A stretch of DNA of 64,000 nucleotides from Conus ventricosus (taxonomy: Eukaryota > Mollusca > Gastropoda > Neogastropoda > Conidae), in contig CM031612.1 of assembly GCA_018398815.1 (NCBI GenBank), positions 5,295,888 through 5,359,887 on the forward strand, given 5' to 3'. The translations under genes and the position numbers were made by a program. The first letter of the stretch is position 1, and every line of letters starts with the position of its first letter. The notes beneath the pieces were generated by a model. That model had not been told where the DNA came from, searched no databases, and was given only the letters and a program-made list of their open reading frames with translations. Shown piece after piece: positions 45,471 through 56,329 of the stretch.

Positions 45471-46444
45471 GACAAGAAGAACATGGAACCACTTTGCTTC
45501 TCCTGTTCATGTCCAAATAAAAAAAAGGCTGTACACAGTATTAGAAACATACAGCCAGTCTACAGGCTGCGACAGTCTTGAATCACTGGGCAGGTCCTAC
45601 ACATACAATATGTTTCCTTCGAAGGACACACAGAAGATTGTGGTCACAGGTTTGTCTAACTTATCTACAACTTCGATGTTCTCTGCTCTGCAACCCAGCT
45701 TCTTAGCATTCCAACTAGCTGTAGTGACATAAATTTTCTCAGGCATACTGTCTGGTTCAGGGATGTTGGTGTGCAGGTAGTGATTTGGAAGGTAAGAAGC
45801 GGAAGATGCTTGTTCACTGTCAACTGAAAAGAAATTCCCTGAGCAAGGCTGCACCCTGCATGACCACTAGCAACAGACACAGTTTAAAACACATGGATGC
45901 GAGTCACATCCATTGTGACAATGAGTAAAGGCCTGACGTAGCACAAATGCCACAAAGACAGACAACACCAACCCATCTAGGCTTTCCACAGCAATTTTGC
46001 AGTCTTTTCCTCCCACCAGATTGCACAAGGCCTCATATAATCAAACTTATATATGTAACCACAATGTGGGACCCATAGTTACATGCATTGCATTCATAAT
46101 GTATTAGAAAAGAAAAAAAAAAATTGTCGTCTGGATGCACAAGATAGAAACACACACACACACACATATATAAGTGATCCACCCTTCAATTCTGATGGAA
46201 GACACATGAACCAGCACAAGCATCACCATATACTTGTAACAATCACATCAGCACCTTACCCATCTCAGCCAACAGAAATAAATGCTGACAATTCCATTTC
46301 ACTACCTGAACTACTAAAAGAAAATTGAAGTGCCAGTACAAAACTCAGGAACGTGAGCTCACATTAGTGGATTTTCTAGACCACTAGAAACATCACCGCA
46401 ACCCTAGAAGATCCACTTCCAGTAACCAGAACAATTTCACAATT

Positions 46445-47040
46445 TATCGATAGGAACAAACTCAAACGAACAAGCTAATAAAATGATTGGTATAATTAAA
46501 CGTACTTTTAGTCATATAGATAAAGATATTTTTACAAAATTATACAAGGCTTTCGTTAGACCTCATTTGGAATATGGCAATACAATTTGGTATCCTCGAT
46601 TAAAGAGGCAGTCTGCTGCTTTGGAAAGAGTACAAAGAAGAGCAACAAAGCTTGTAAAGAATATACAAAATCTTCCCTATGAAGGTAGGTTAAAAGCTCT
46701 TGGACTGCCTACCCTAAAAACAAGACGAGTGAGGGGCGATTTGATCCAAGTCTATAAAATATTTAATTGTGTGGACAATATTCCTATTTCAAAATTTTTT
46801 TACTACATCAAGAGTTGATATTACCAGAAATAGTGTGGATAAAATTTATCATGAATATTATCGCACTAACCTAAGGAAATTTTCTTTTAGTAACAGAGTA
46901 ACAAATCTTTGGAATAAATTAACCCCTAACATTAAACGTGCACAAAATACTAACCGTTTCAAAAGCTCTATCGATGATAGTGTATTACTGAAGACTATTT
47001 ATTTTGACTATGATAAATAAAGGCTTGAGCGAGTTAAAGA
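46445..47040 (+). mobile_element. LINE 3' fragment (RT thumb and C-terminus)
   Basis: Encodes LYKAFVRPHLEYGNTIWYPR, then LERVQRRATKLV and LPTLKTRRVRGDLIQVYKIF, typical of the region after the RT domain in jockey/CR1-like LINEs. A frame change occurs at a T run near 46793-46800, after which it continues to NRVTNLWNKL and a stop at about 47018. 5' truncated. It lies antisense in CFAP418 intron 1. Confidence 0.88.
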
Positions 47041-47524
47041 CCTGACCGTGTGAAGACAGATAACACATAGAAGGGACATGTAAAGCCAGTTCTGGCTAAA
47101 ATTGCTAAAGGCAATTGTCCCTACAAACCTAAACCTAAACCAGTCAGTTGGGTTCTCCACTGGATAAGCATCATATAAAGCTGTGCACCCCCCTACCATT
47201 ATGCTGATATATTATTTACAAAACTAACAATAATATATCATAGTTCATTACAGAATATCACGAATGGATTATTACTACAGTTAATAATTCATGAGACCGG
47301 TGTCAGAATCTCATAATTATTCCTTGCAGAACCCTAGAAGTTCGATATAGCTCTGCTAAAGTACTCCTTGTTCGTAAAATATGGCTGAATGAAATAGGCT
47401 CGCAAAATATACACATATACTTTTTTGAAGGGGGGAGAGGGGGGAGGGGTATGACAACAAAGTTTTCTTTGAAATAACAGTTCTGAGATGAAGTTCAAAC
47501 AGAGCGAAAGAACCGAATAATAAC

Positions 47525-47628
47525 CTGGTCACAGGCTTTGAGCGCTTGGAGGTATCGATAGCATTTTTCTTCTTGTCTACATATTTCGTTTCCACTTCGT
47601 CTAACAGGTCGTCGATGTCGTCTGCCAT
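47525..47628 (-). CDS. CFAP418: CFAP418 exon 1 (start codon)
   Basis: CFAP418 (C8orf37) is a small protein found at the ciliary base and in photoreceptors; human mutations cause retinal dystrophy and Bardet-Biedl syndrome. ATG at 47628 gives MADDIDDLLDEVETKYVDKK, closely matching the human start MAEDLDELLDEVESKF. The exon ends ACCAG|GTTATT, a weaker donor, but its phase (two bases left) fits exon 2. The six exons total 543 nt, 180 residues plus stop, against about 207 in human; the shortfall lies in the variable middle. Introns hold several LINE, SINE and minisatellite insertions. No frame break is present in any exon. Confidence 0.95.
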
Positions 47629-48012
47629 TGGGATTCGATGTGAATTGAATGCTCCTGATGGGTGTTAGGCCTACAGCAAAATGTTTACCCGTCTCCACTC
47701 AGATTCCGATGCATATTTTATGTACAACCATATCTCAGTGGATTTGCGGTCCAATCGTGACAGTAAGACTGGCGGGGATATTGAAAACAAAAACACGAAA
47801 AGAACTGTTAAAGTTATTGGAGTTTACTGCTTTGTCTTGTGGTTGATTAATATTCTAGTATGAGAGCTTGATTCGTTTAATAATTCTTACGTCCCTCCCC
47901 TGAAATCGATGACGTTTTGTGTCAACTGACGCATGCGCAGACAGCGGCAAAACGTGAGAAGAGATACCGAAAATCGTCCATCTAATTTATTACTGTTCTG
48001 TTCAATAACACA
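47629..48012. promoter_or_regulatory. Shared promoter region, CFAP418 and VAP head-to-head
   Basis: The two start codons face away from each other across 384 bp. No TATA box stands out; GACGCATGCGCAGAC near 47929-47943 contains TGCGCATGCG-type sequence like an NRF1 site, common in housekeeping bidirectional promoters (inference). Confidence 0.65.
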
Positions 48013-48070
48013 ATGTCGAAAACAGAACAAGCATTAGTATTGGTACCAGCGACAGAGTTAACATTTAAAG
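48013..48070 (+). CDS. VAP: VAPA/VAPB-like protein, exon 1
   Basis: VAP proteins are ER membrane proteins whose MSP domain binds FFAT motifs and builds membrane contact sites. The exon encodes MSKTEQALVLVPATELTFK plus one base, then donor AAAG|GTAAGT at 48071. The start parallels human VAPB MAKVEQVLSLEPQHELKF, whose first exon also ends at this point before G-P-F-T. Only 19 residues are available, so the family call is good but the A/B paralog is open. The next exon (expected to begin GPFT) was not found in the remaining 16 kb, which would make intron 1 very long and full of transposons. Confidence 0.85.
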
Positions 48071-48352
48071 GTAAGTCAGTGTGACGAAGTTGAAAACAAG
48101 ACGTTATTAGTTTGTGATTATTGAAGTTAAACATTGTAGCTTGACTGACCATCTTGACTCGCTCTCGTGATCCAATAAGACTTTCTGCTGCATTCACACT
48201 GCTATTGGACGGCTTACAAACTGCAACACACCTGCCGCATAGCTGTCTAGAATTGAGACATTGTTGTCAGAATATATCTTGGTAATTTAAGCACAATTGA
48301 GTCAGCCTGAGCAAGTTCTTGATTTATTCTTGAATTAATTTACACGTTACAG

Positions 48353-48510
48353 TATGGGACCCCTACACCCAGTGGAACTTCGACAAGATCGAGGCCATGC
48401 AAGGAAGCGCTGCTTGTTTTACCATCAGTCACAGTCATAACATTTTAAGAGTAATGCTGCATTGGCCACCCCATCAACAAGCAGCAAGGTTGGCCATACT
48501 ATGCAAAGTA
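48353..48510 (+). other. Exon-like open stretch of unknown nature
   Basis: An acceptor-like ACACGTTACAG precedes TATGGGACCCCTACACCC. Joined in the phase of VAP exon 1 it would read VWDPYTQWNFDKIEAMQGSA and stay open until TGA at about 48510. No donor is obvious and this is not VAP-like sequence. It might be a cryptic or alternative terminal exon, or part of an old retrocopy. Confidence 0.3.
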
Positions 48511-48639
48511 TGAATAACCAAACACTGACTTGGGCACCTGTTGTCGAGAATAATCTCACAATGAATGAATGTGACATCCCCACCAGGTGCAATAGATCCG
48601 GTGCCATACTTGATACATACTTGATATGTTGGGTGTTGG

Positions 48640-49587
48640 AGGCCTTTTTACAAGGCCTGTTCACCACTCCTGTTCAAAACTAGACTTGCGTGCGTGGCAT
48701 GGCAAAAGCAGTCTAGTGAAAACAGCTGGGGTCGAATTTTGCTTGGCAGACTTTCCCAGTGGGCATCCAGTCTTCTTTTGAAAGCACTAATGCTTGGGGC
48801 CATCACCACATTATCTGGAAGACTGTTCCATGTAGACACCACTCTCTGCGCAAAGAAGCTGGAACGTATGTTCAGTCTGCAAGGTCTTTTCTCTGGTTTT
48901 AGAGAGTTCCCTCTCTAGTGTCTACCTTGGTGGAGCTGGAGTTGTGGTCTGTCTGTGTCATATAAGCCCTGTACAAACTTAAAAATGTCAATCATGTCGC
49001 CTCTGTTTCTGCTGTGTTCCAGGCTTGGCAGTTTTAGTGCTGCTAGGCACTCTGGATATAATTTTTCTTTCAGGGGGCCAATGAGTTTTGTTGCTCGCCT
49101 TTGAACATCCTCCAGGTCAGCACACAGGGTTTTAAATCTTGGCTGCCATACAGCCTGACCATACTCAAGGATTGGCCTCACAAGGGACTTACAGAGTTGG
49201 ACAGAGGTTTCTGGTGTAAGGTGATCAAGGGGCCTTCTGATGACCCCAAGGATCCTAATACAGTAATAGCCTTTGCTGTTGCTTACAAGTGCCACATGGT
49301 TCTTGAAAGTAAGATCGTTGACCACCAACACTCCCGTGTCTCGCTCTACTTCACTCTCTTCCAGTCTGACAGTGCAGTCCTCACCCTCATTTTAGCTGTG
49401 CATACAGTATGTTGCCTCTGTTTTGGGGTTAGAAAGCCTAATCACACTGCATTTTTGAGGGTGGAACTTTAATTGCCAATCGGTTGACCACTTCTGGAGT
49501 TGGTTGAGATCTTCTTGAAGAGTTTCCTGCGCATTACTGTTGTTGTTTTGGGCAAAGATTTTTGTATCGTCAGCAAAAAGCTCAACA
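48640..49587 (-). mobile_element. LINE-B, 3' half (RT palm end to C-terminus)
   Basis: On the minus strand: LFADDTKIFAQNN (catalytic C motif) immediately after the transposon insertion, then DLNQLQKWSTDWQLKFHPQK, LCKSLVRPILEYGQAVWQPR, LEDVQRRATKLIG and finally TWNSLPDNVVMAPSISAFKR. Jockey/CR1/L2-like. Frame changes near 48915 and 49340. The 5' half is at 52255-52740. Confidence 0.88.
49582..49587. repeat. Target-site duplication, left copy
   Basis: TCAACA directly before the left TIR; repeated at 52255-52260 directly after the right TIR. Confidence 0.8.
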
Positions 49588-49910
49588 CAGGGTTCATAGC
49601 GTTTGGGAAAGTTTGGGAAGGTTTGGGGAAAAAAGAAGTTGTTTTCCAGGCCCTGGAAAGTTTGAAAAATAAGAAAACATGAATATGGTTTGTGAAAGTT
49701 TGTGAATTTGGATTTTTGTCACCAATATAAGAAATCCATTTAGAAAAGAAAACGGGGACCATGGAATTTCAACATATAAGAGAAATAACTATGAAATAAA
49801 ATAAATGCGATCGGATGAACCGCAGGGAATTGAGCAGAAACGAACTTTCGATTTCTAGCGTAACGCAAGTTACTTCCCTTAGAATATCCGGGTCTCTCCG
49901 AGAAATCAAA

Positions 49911-50052
49911 ATGCCGGGCCAATGTGTTTTCAGCGAGCTTTGGCTAAAAAATCCGATGGCTGCGGAAAAAATGCTCGCAACAAGCAGTCTGCGTACTGTG
50001 CAGCATACAGAAAAAAAAACCTTCGATATAGGATTGATGGATGAAGGAGCAG
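49911..50052 (+). pseudogene. Possible transposase N-terminal zinc-finger remnant
   Basis: ATG at 49911 gives MPGQCVFSELWLKNPM; a shifted frame then reads QQAVCVLC, and another reads KKTFDIGLMDEGAAKL. A C-x-F...W-L start, a C-x2-C pair and a FD-x4-M-x2-G-A-A-L-like end are features of TTF/BED-type N-termini of hAT-like transposases. It is cut off by the LINE-C insertion at about 50050. Resemblance is from memory and weak. Confidence 0.45.
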
Positions 50053-51315
50053 CAAAATTACTTGAACACATAATATATAGTAGCATAATGGACCATCTTG
50101 ACAAATATGACTTTTTAAATAACGCCCAGCATGGTTTTAGACAGCGAAGGAGTTGTGAGACTCAGCTTATAACAACTCTCAATGATTTTAATAACTGTCT
50201 TAACAACAGACAGCAAATAGATGCAATTTTATTAGACTTTTCTAAAGCCTTTGATAAGGTTGACCATGAGGGCCTACTGCTTAAATTAGAACACATCGCA
50301 TTGGCGGTTCTTTGCTAAAATAGTCTAGATCAATTCCATGTTGGGAGAACGCAGAAAGCTGTTGTGGAAGGGTCGTCATCCCATTGTAAACCAGTATTGT
50401 CAGGTGTACCACAGGGAACTGTTCTGGGGCCCTTGTTTTTTTTTAAATTTATATAAAAACATAAGTAGAAATCTCTCTCCTGGAACTACTATAAGGCTTT
50501 TTGCAGATGACAGCTTAGTATATAGAACAATCAGAAGCAAGAATGATACACGCATTCTACAAGAAGATCTAAACGCTTTACAAGAGTGGGAAAGAACTTG
50601 GAAAATGGAATTTCATCCCCAGAAGTGCCAAGTGTTGTGTATATGTAATAAACGCTCACCAACTAGATCAGAATATTCTATTCACAATACCATTCTTAAA
50701 GAAACCAATGCTGCAAAATATTTAGGCGTGATTATGATACTAAGATAGTCGTCTCAAATGGAAAGAACATTACAATTTAGTATGTAAGAAAGCAAACAAC
50801 ATCTTAGCTCTCTATACAGGAATATCAATGACTGCCCCCAAAAGGTTAAGGATGACTGCTACAAAACACTGGTTAGACCAGTACTGGAATATGGTTGCTC
50901 AGTCTGGGATCCTTACCATCTAAAGGACATTGATAACCTCAAAAAAGATTCAGAAGAGAGCAGCATGGTTCGTAACAGGGAACCACATCAGAGAAAAGGG
51001 GAATACTAGGAAGAACATGAGGAAATTAGAATGGAAACCCTTAAAAGAGAGAAGAGCTTTTGTCAAACTTAATACCTTCTTCAAAGGCAGAGCTAAACAT
51101 AATTGATATCCCAATGGAACAACTAGTATTGAATAAAAGTAGCACCTGGAGTGGCGGTCAATCTTATGCCATACCTGCATCAAATATTGACAGCCACTTA
51201 CATTCATTTTATCCTAGTTCTGTATGGCTGTGGAACTCACTGCCGGGTGCCATCAATTCATTCTCATTTAAAAATCAAATTGATACGACAGTCTTGAGAT
51301 CTGCATATTGACTGA
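50050..51315 (+). mobile_element. LINE-C, 5'-truncated, nested in the transposon
   Basis: Starts inside the RT: KLLEHIIYSSIMDHLDKY, NNAQHGFRQRRSCETQL, ILLDFSKAFDKVDHEGLL (motif A), then GVPQGTVLGPLFF (motif B), LFADDSLVY (motif C, near 50499), HPQKCQVL, LVRPVLEYGCSVWDPYH and a C-terminal VWLWNSLPGAINSFSFKNQI, stop near 51309. Breaks near 50320-50345, 50440 (T run), 50735 and 50945 (A run). Different family from LINE-B and from the 46.4-kb fragment. Confidence 0.88.
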
Positions 51316-51428
51316 TTTTTCTATTTCAACTTCCCCAGATATTTTATGGTTACCTTGGCCTGAACCTGGCCATTGCTTTTAAATTTTTGATATCGTGTGC
51401 CAAATTTTGCTCCAGGGGCCAACAGGCT

Positions 51429-51528
51429 GAGTCGCACTTTATTTTATTTTACTTTTTAACATGCGCACTGGTGACCTACTCTTTTTTGAATGAACCAGTC
51501 TTTCAGGAAGAAGAAGAGAAGAAGAAGT
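51429..51528 (-). mobile_element. RLE LINE 5' end fragment, inverted
   Basis: The complement reads CTTCTTCTTCCTGAAAGACT, GGTTCATTC, GAGTAGGTCACCAGTGCGCA and TGTTAAAAAGTAAAATAAAA, matching 7445-7540 with few changes, monomer included. So the same LINE family inserted, or was carried, here. Confidence 0.85.
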
Positions 51529-52241
51529 GTTCCATCGTGCAGGATCACAGGTCACATTCTCTTGGCCACAGAAAGAAGAAAAAATGAGACAAAGTCGGAA
51601 TATGACTTTTGGTGAACTTTTTGTTTCAGTAGTTAGCCAAGCTATCCAAACGCTCTCCCACCAGCCATACCTCAACCTTCTTGTTTTTTACGTTGTTCAG
51701 GTTGACGTTTTTGCCCATTAAAAAAAAAGAAAGGAAAAATGTGTGGCTGTGAATGAGTTCGACAAGGTCATTGCTGAAAAAACTGGAGGAAAGTAGAGCC
51801 AGAAATTCTGCTACCCGTGTTTGAAATATGTGTGTCAGTTCTTTTGCATTTAATTTTAAATGAACTTGTGGTCAACTACAACACATTGACTGCCTTTGGA
51901 ATTGACAGTTGTAATTTTTATGACATCTGGGACAGAATCCAATGATTCGTTTTTCAAACAACGGCAGTGCATTGTGCTGGAAAAAGGAATATAATAGTCC
52001 ACATTTTCTTTGGGTCATTGTGAAGAGACAGTGATAAGGCCAGAAGATTGGTGTGATAATGAGGAACTGTTCTATTAAAAGGTAATCTGTCTGTCTGGTG
52101 TGTGTGTGTGTGTGTTTGTGCTTATTTACGTGTCCATGTTATCCACTTAATTTCAGTTTTAGGGCCGTTTAAAGGTCTTTGAAAAATCCAGAAAGTGGTT
52201 TTGAAAGTTTGGGAAAGTTTGGGAATTTGGGATGCTCTTAG
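51529..52241. other. Right part of the TIR transposon, unassigned
   Basis: No family recognised. A long AT-rich stretch with one short frame (51527-51721). It may hold decayed transposase sequence. Confidence 0.4.
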
Positions 52242-52254
52242 GCTATGAACCCTG

Positions 52255-52740
52255 TCAACATGATCAGGACGTGTTGGGGGCAAATCGTTGATGTACAACA
52301 AAAAAGAACAGGCCCCAACACACTGCCTGTGGGATGCCACTGATCACATCTGCTTGGCCTGACTTTGTTCCGTTGATAATGATGCACTGCACTTTGTTGG
52401 TCAGAAAATCTTGGATCCATTGAAGGATTTTATCCTTTATTCCGTGGGCTCTGACTTTTGCTGTCAGTCTGTGGTATGGGATGCTGTCAAAAGCCTTCAT
52501 GAAAGCCTTGTATATGGCATCGATGCCACCTCCAGCATCTAAGGTCTCTGTCCAGGTGTCTAGGGTTTCCAGAAGCTGGGTTATGCATGAGCGTCCTATG
52601 GTGAAACTGTGTTGCCATCTACTGATTAAATGTTGTCTAGTCGGTGCGCTATCATTTTCTCACGGATCAGTTTTTCCATCGTCTTACATGGCACACAGGT
52701 GAGACTCACAGGTCTGTAGTTTGCTTTGAGATCAGTTCAG
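52255..52740 (-). mobile_element. LINE-B, 5' half (RT fingers and palm start)
   Basis: Minus strand reads VSLTCVPCKTMEKLIREKMI, then AIYKAFMKAFDSIPYHRL (motif A region), HGIKDKILQWIQDFLTNKVQ and GSVLGPVLF (motif B), ending at the transposon insertion. Several frame changes. The right edge is abrupt near 52740. Confidence 0.85.
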
Positions 52741-52839
52741 ATACCTATGATGTGACCCCATTCACTGGAGATTTGCGAACCCATCTTTGGCATATCTGTA
52801 GTATAAAGAGATCAAAGTAACCACAGCAGTTGACGCAGC

Positions 52840-53508
52840 ATATATGATGAGCATAACAAGTACTACACAAGGGACCAAATCTGTATGATGTGTCGGGTGA
52901 GCTGGTGGGGGTCTTCGCAAACACTTTTCTCAGCGACTTCCACAAGCTCGGAGTAGTTGGCACTTGGCTCCGTGCAAACAAGAAAGCTAGTGTGCAAACA
53001 CAGCAAGTACTAGTCTGCTACACATTATGCTACACTACACTAAAGAAAGTTAGTGTGGATGTGATTGATAAGCACAGCAAGTACTAACACAAAGGACTAT
53101 ATCTGTATATGTGTCCGCCTGAAGCTGGTTAGAGTCTTCACATTCACTTTTTCTCAGCGTATTCCACAAGCTCGGAGTAGTTTGCGCTTGGCACCATGCA
53201 TACGAGAAAGTTAGTGTGAATATATTGATAAGCCACAGCATAGTACTTCACAAAGGACTTATCTGTACATGTATCGGCTGAAGCTGGTGAGAGTCTTCAC
53301 ATTCACTTTTCTCAGCGGATTTCACAAGCTCGGAGTATTTGGCACTTGGCACCGTGCAAACAAGGAAGTTAGTGTGAATGTGATCTTGATAAGCACAGCA
53401 AGTACTACACAAGGAACTATATCTGTATATGTGTTGGTTGAAGCTGGTGAGAGTCTTTGCATTCACTTTTCTCAGCGAATTCCACAAGGTAGGAGTAGTT
53501 AGCTGTCA
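52840..53508. repeat. 160-bp satellite-like repeat, about 4 units
   Basis: Units start AGCACAGCAAGTACTACACA and contain TCTGTATATGTGT, AAGCTGGTGAGAGTCTTCAC, ATTCACTTTTCTCAGCG, CCACAAGCTCGGAGTAGTT and GTGCAAACAAGAAAGTTAGT. Starts are near 52850, 53071, 53231 and 53391; the first interval is longer because of an insertion. The array stops at the LTR edge. Confidence 0.92.
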
Positions 53509-53510
53509 CC

Positions 53511-55405
53511 GTATAAGACAGTAGACAGGGATATATGTATTTAATATATCCCCCGTTATAACCACCCCTTTCCCCCCTTTTACCGAGTATGAACGCCACA
53601 CAACAAACACACACACAAAAGGAAATACGGTGCACAAAACAGAAGGCTTTATTTGCATTCACACACGCACTCACCCACAGGATGGCAGATGAAACACCAG
53701 ACCTCTATATATATATCCAACCCACACAGGCAAAAAAAACACAAACAAACCCAAAACAATCCACACTATTTTACAATACCCGACCATCCAACGCATGGCC
53801 CTTCTGCATACCAGTGCACGCATGTACTGCACATATACATTTAACGACCCTTCCCTCAGGAGGCACAGATACACACCTCAGCCCACTAAAGGCCAATACC
53901 ATAGGGGACAAGGGTGAAATCACATCACCTGGTAATCCCGGGATGAAATATCAAGCAAGGTTGATACGTCATAAACCCGAGATGCCCACGCAATGCTTTT
54001 CTTTCAAATGTATTCTTTATACTAATTTTTATGTGCCAGTGTCAAACCATCGGACACCAAAGCTTAACCCCCAAATATTCAACACCAATTGTTCAGGTAA
54101 CCCGCACCCAATGTCGTATTTTCAATACTTCATCGAAGTCCCTGGCGGGTACTTGACACAGGCAAAAAAAAAAAAAAACTTCTTCCAAAAAAAACAAAAC
54201 CACACACACACAAAAAAAAAAAAAAAACAACGGCAACACAGCGTTTCCCGATATGGTTATGGAAACGTCGGTCTGCTTGACGGCGCTCTCACACTAATGC
54301 ACCGCCAAAACACAAAACCTTCACTGAAGCGCTTGATACGTAATAGGAGAGGAACGTTGTGACACGTCGAAGAACGCGGTTCCCTCCCTACCGGGCACCA
54401 ACCACACCCGCGAGTCACACGCTGATGGAATACTGCGGTGGGCCCTCAAGACGCTTGCCACCCTGAAGAGACAGTTGAAGTCAGAGGAACTGCCACAACC
54501 CTCGGACTGTGAAAGGGAGATGACGTCCCGACCGGAACGCATCCTGCCGGCTCCGGGTGCGTCCCCACTCCGGCAGAGAAGTGGGCAGGGATGACAGTGG
54601 GGATGGCGGTGCCAACTCCCACCACCTGAGAGGCCGACCCTCACGGATTTGCCGTGTAGGGGAGGTACATAAAACTCGCCGGAACCGTGTGCAAAAGGAA
54701 ATGTCTTACTACCACAGAAGAATACAGTTATACTTATTTGTTGCTTTCACTACAGTAAATGTTTCTCCAGTCGCCGGACACTGCCCACAGCCAACGCCCG
54801 GGTAACGTGCAAACCCTCGCTGAACACCAAACACCGACAGTCCCAAGACTCGGACGACACACTGACAACACCCTCAGTCCCGGGACGAGCTGCCCAACAG
54901 CCAACCCTGGACGTGCAGACCCGTTGCTGAACATCCGAACCCCAGACCCGTCTTCTCTGTAGCCAACCTCAAAAGTCGTCGAGGGCATACCAAGGACACC
55001 TGCCCCCCCAACGGCAGAAACAAACAAGAGCACGAGCCAACCCCCCCCCCCAAAACCCCCTTTTATTCGCGGATAACGCCCTCAAGTTCGTACTAACTTG
55101 CAGATACACCCACGACACTCCGAGATCACCTCGGGCAACTCACAAGACAGCACTCACATTCAACTTGGAAATTCCCCAATACACCTCGAAGAACTCTCCA
55201 GTTTTCACGAGCGTTAGTTTACAACACGTAAACCTCACTGATCCGACGAGCTTGACACTCTCCTCCCTCCCCCCTCCAAGAGTGAAAGTAAGCAAATTTC
55301 CGCAGGATTCATCGCACATTCACGGCCACTGCCCCCCTGGCACAGATGGGGCCACACTCCCACAATTTGTCACTATGCGACCTGTGTCAGTATTTCGTGC
55401 TGACA
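53511..55405 (-). repeat. 3' LTR, about 1.9 kb
   Basis: Matches the outer parts of 58840-62187 in the same orientation. Shared landmarks include ATATGTATTTAATATATCCC, ACACACACAAAAGGAAATAC, CGATATGGTTATGGAAACGT, GACGACACACTGACAACACC and TTGACACTCTCCTCCCTCCC. Internal repeat: the CCTCAGTC...CGCCGGACACTGC block occurs twice in tandem (about 90 bp). Confidence 0.8.
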
Positions 55406-55821
55406 AAACCCTATCCTCCAAGAGTTAATGTATACCCTTTAAATAAAAACCTGAAGGTAACGCACGAAGCGAGTCCTTAGTGTCACAGCAATTTAAAAAT
55501 AATAAACCCTCCTTCTCTACTGTTCTAAGCGCTCGGCACAGACCCTTACCTCCATACGACCTAAGAATCTGCAACAACATTTTCACGCCCAGAATTGCGA
55601 TCCACTATAAACTAGAATGGTTGAATCCACTTATTTTTGCACGCCCCCAACAAGTAAACACTAGCAAGTCTTGAAGACATCCGGGGAATGATAAATGGCA
55701 CACTGGCAGCGTGCAGAAACAATCTACAGCTGTCTGGAACCTCCGCACACTCCGCTCCACCACGATGCAGGCTGATTTCGTCCTTTACCTAAGGTACCGC
55801 TTCACTTTATCATGACCTACA

Positions 55822-56268
55822 TTACCTGCCTATTTCATTACACATCCCAGGCAATAGAAGTTTGGAATATTCTCGTCTTTTTCTTGTTTCCCCCCAAGTG
55901 TCCAACCTAGGAATATCGTGTCCGAGAGTTACAAACAAGACACGTCTTCCCTTAGGGACTTCGGCACACATAAACCTGGGTTGCTGTTCCACACTCTCAC
56001 TCTCGTACCTACGTATCAAGAACTCGGTCTTCCCACATGCAGGAGACCCTTTTTCCGTGGAACGGACACTAACTTTTCCTCTGCACTCTTCTGGCACTGC
56101 AAGGCAATCATCCTGTTCCTGCCCACGAATCAGACATCGTCTTTCAACAGCCAACACTTGCTCCTTTAAAATAAAGGTGAGCAGGCCTGTCCTGGGCTCT
56201 GACCTGAGCACAGAGTCAACACATCGACCTGAGGATGTATCCGATTGGGGCTGGGGACATTCGTCCAA
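55822..56268 (-). pseudogene. Integrase-like segment (zinc-binding part), decayed
   Basis: Open for 148 codons. LAVPEECRGKV followed by a GKTEFLIRRY-type stretch, and CAEVPKGRRV with PRLDTWGE further on, resemble the H2C2 zinc-binding region and linker of Ty3/gypsy integrases. One expected His and Cys are off frame. No catalytic core (D,D-35-E) was seen. Resemblance judged by eye. Confidence 0.5.
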
Positions 56269-56329
56269 ATTGGTCTGCCCATGATGGGGTATACTGAACT
56301 CTCTCAGATGGTGCTCTCCCTCACATGCA

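Larger units (their letters stand above)
49588..52254. mobile_element. TIR DNA transposon, 2667 bp, inserted in LINE-B
   Basis: Both ends read CAGGGTTCATAGC inward (49588-49600 and the complement of 52242-52254), a perfect 13-bp TIR. TTTGGGAAAGTTTGGGAA follows near both ends but in direct orientation. Flanks carry the 6-bp duplication TCAACA, and deleting element plus one copy restores LINE-B codons as RPDHVELFADD. A possible own coding piece is at 49911-50050. The superfamily is open: the end sequence and zinc finger suggest a hAT-like element, but hAT duplications are 8 bp; 6 bp fits other groups. Confidence 0.88.

Noticed and set aside
53589..54362. Plus-strand frame of 257 codons
   Set aside because: It lies within the LTR, is not open in the sister LTR, and is rich in His/Thr/Lys from low-complexity DNA.
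55862..56284. Plus-strand frame of 140 codons
   Set aside because: The opposite strand has integrase-like wording in the orientation expected from the LTRs; the plus frame has no family resemblance.
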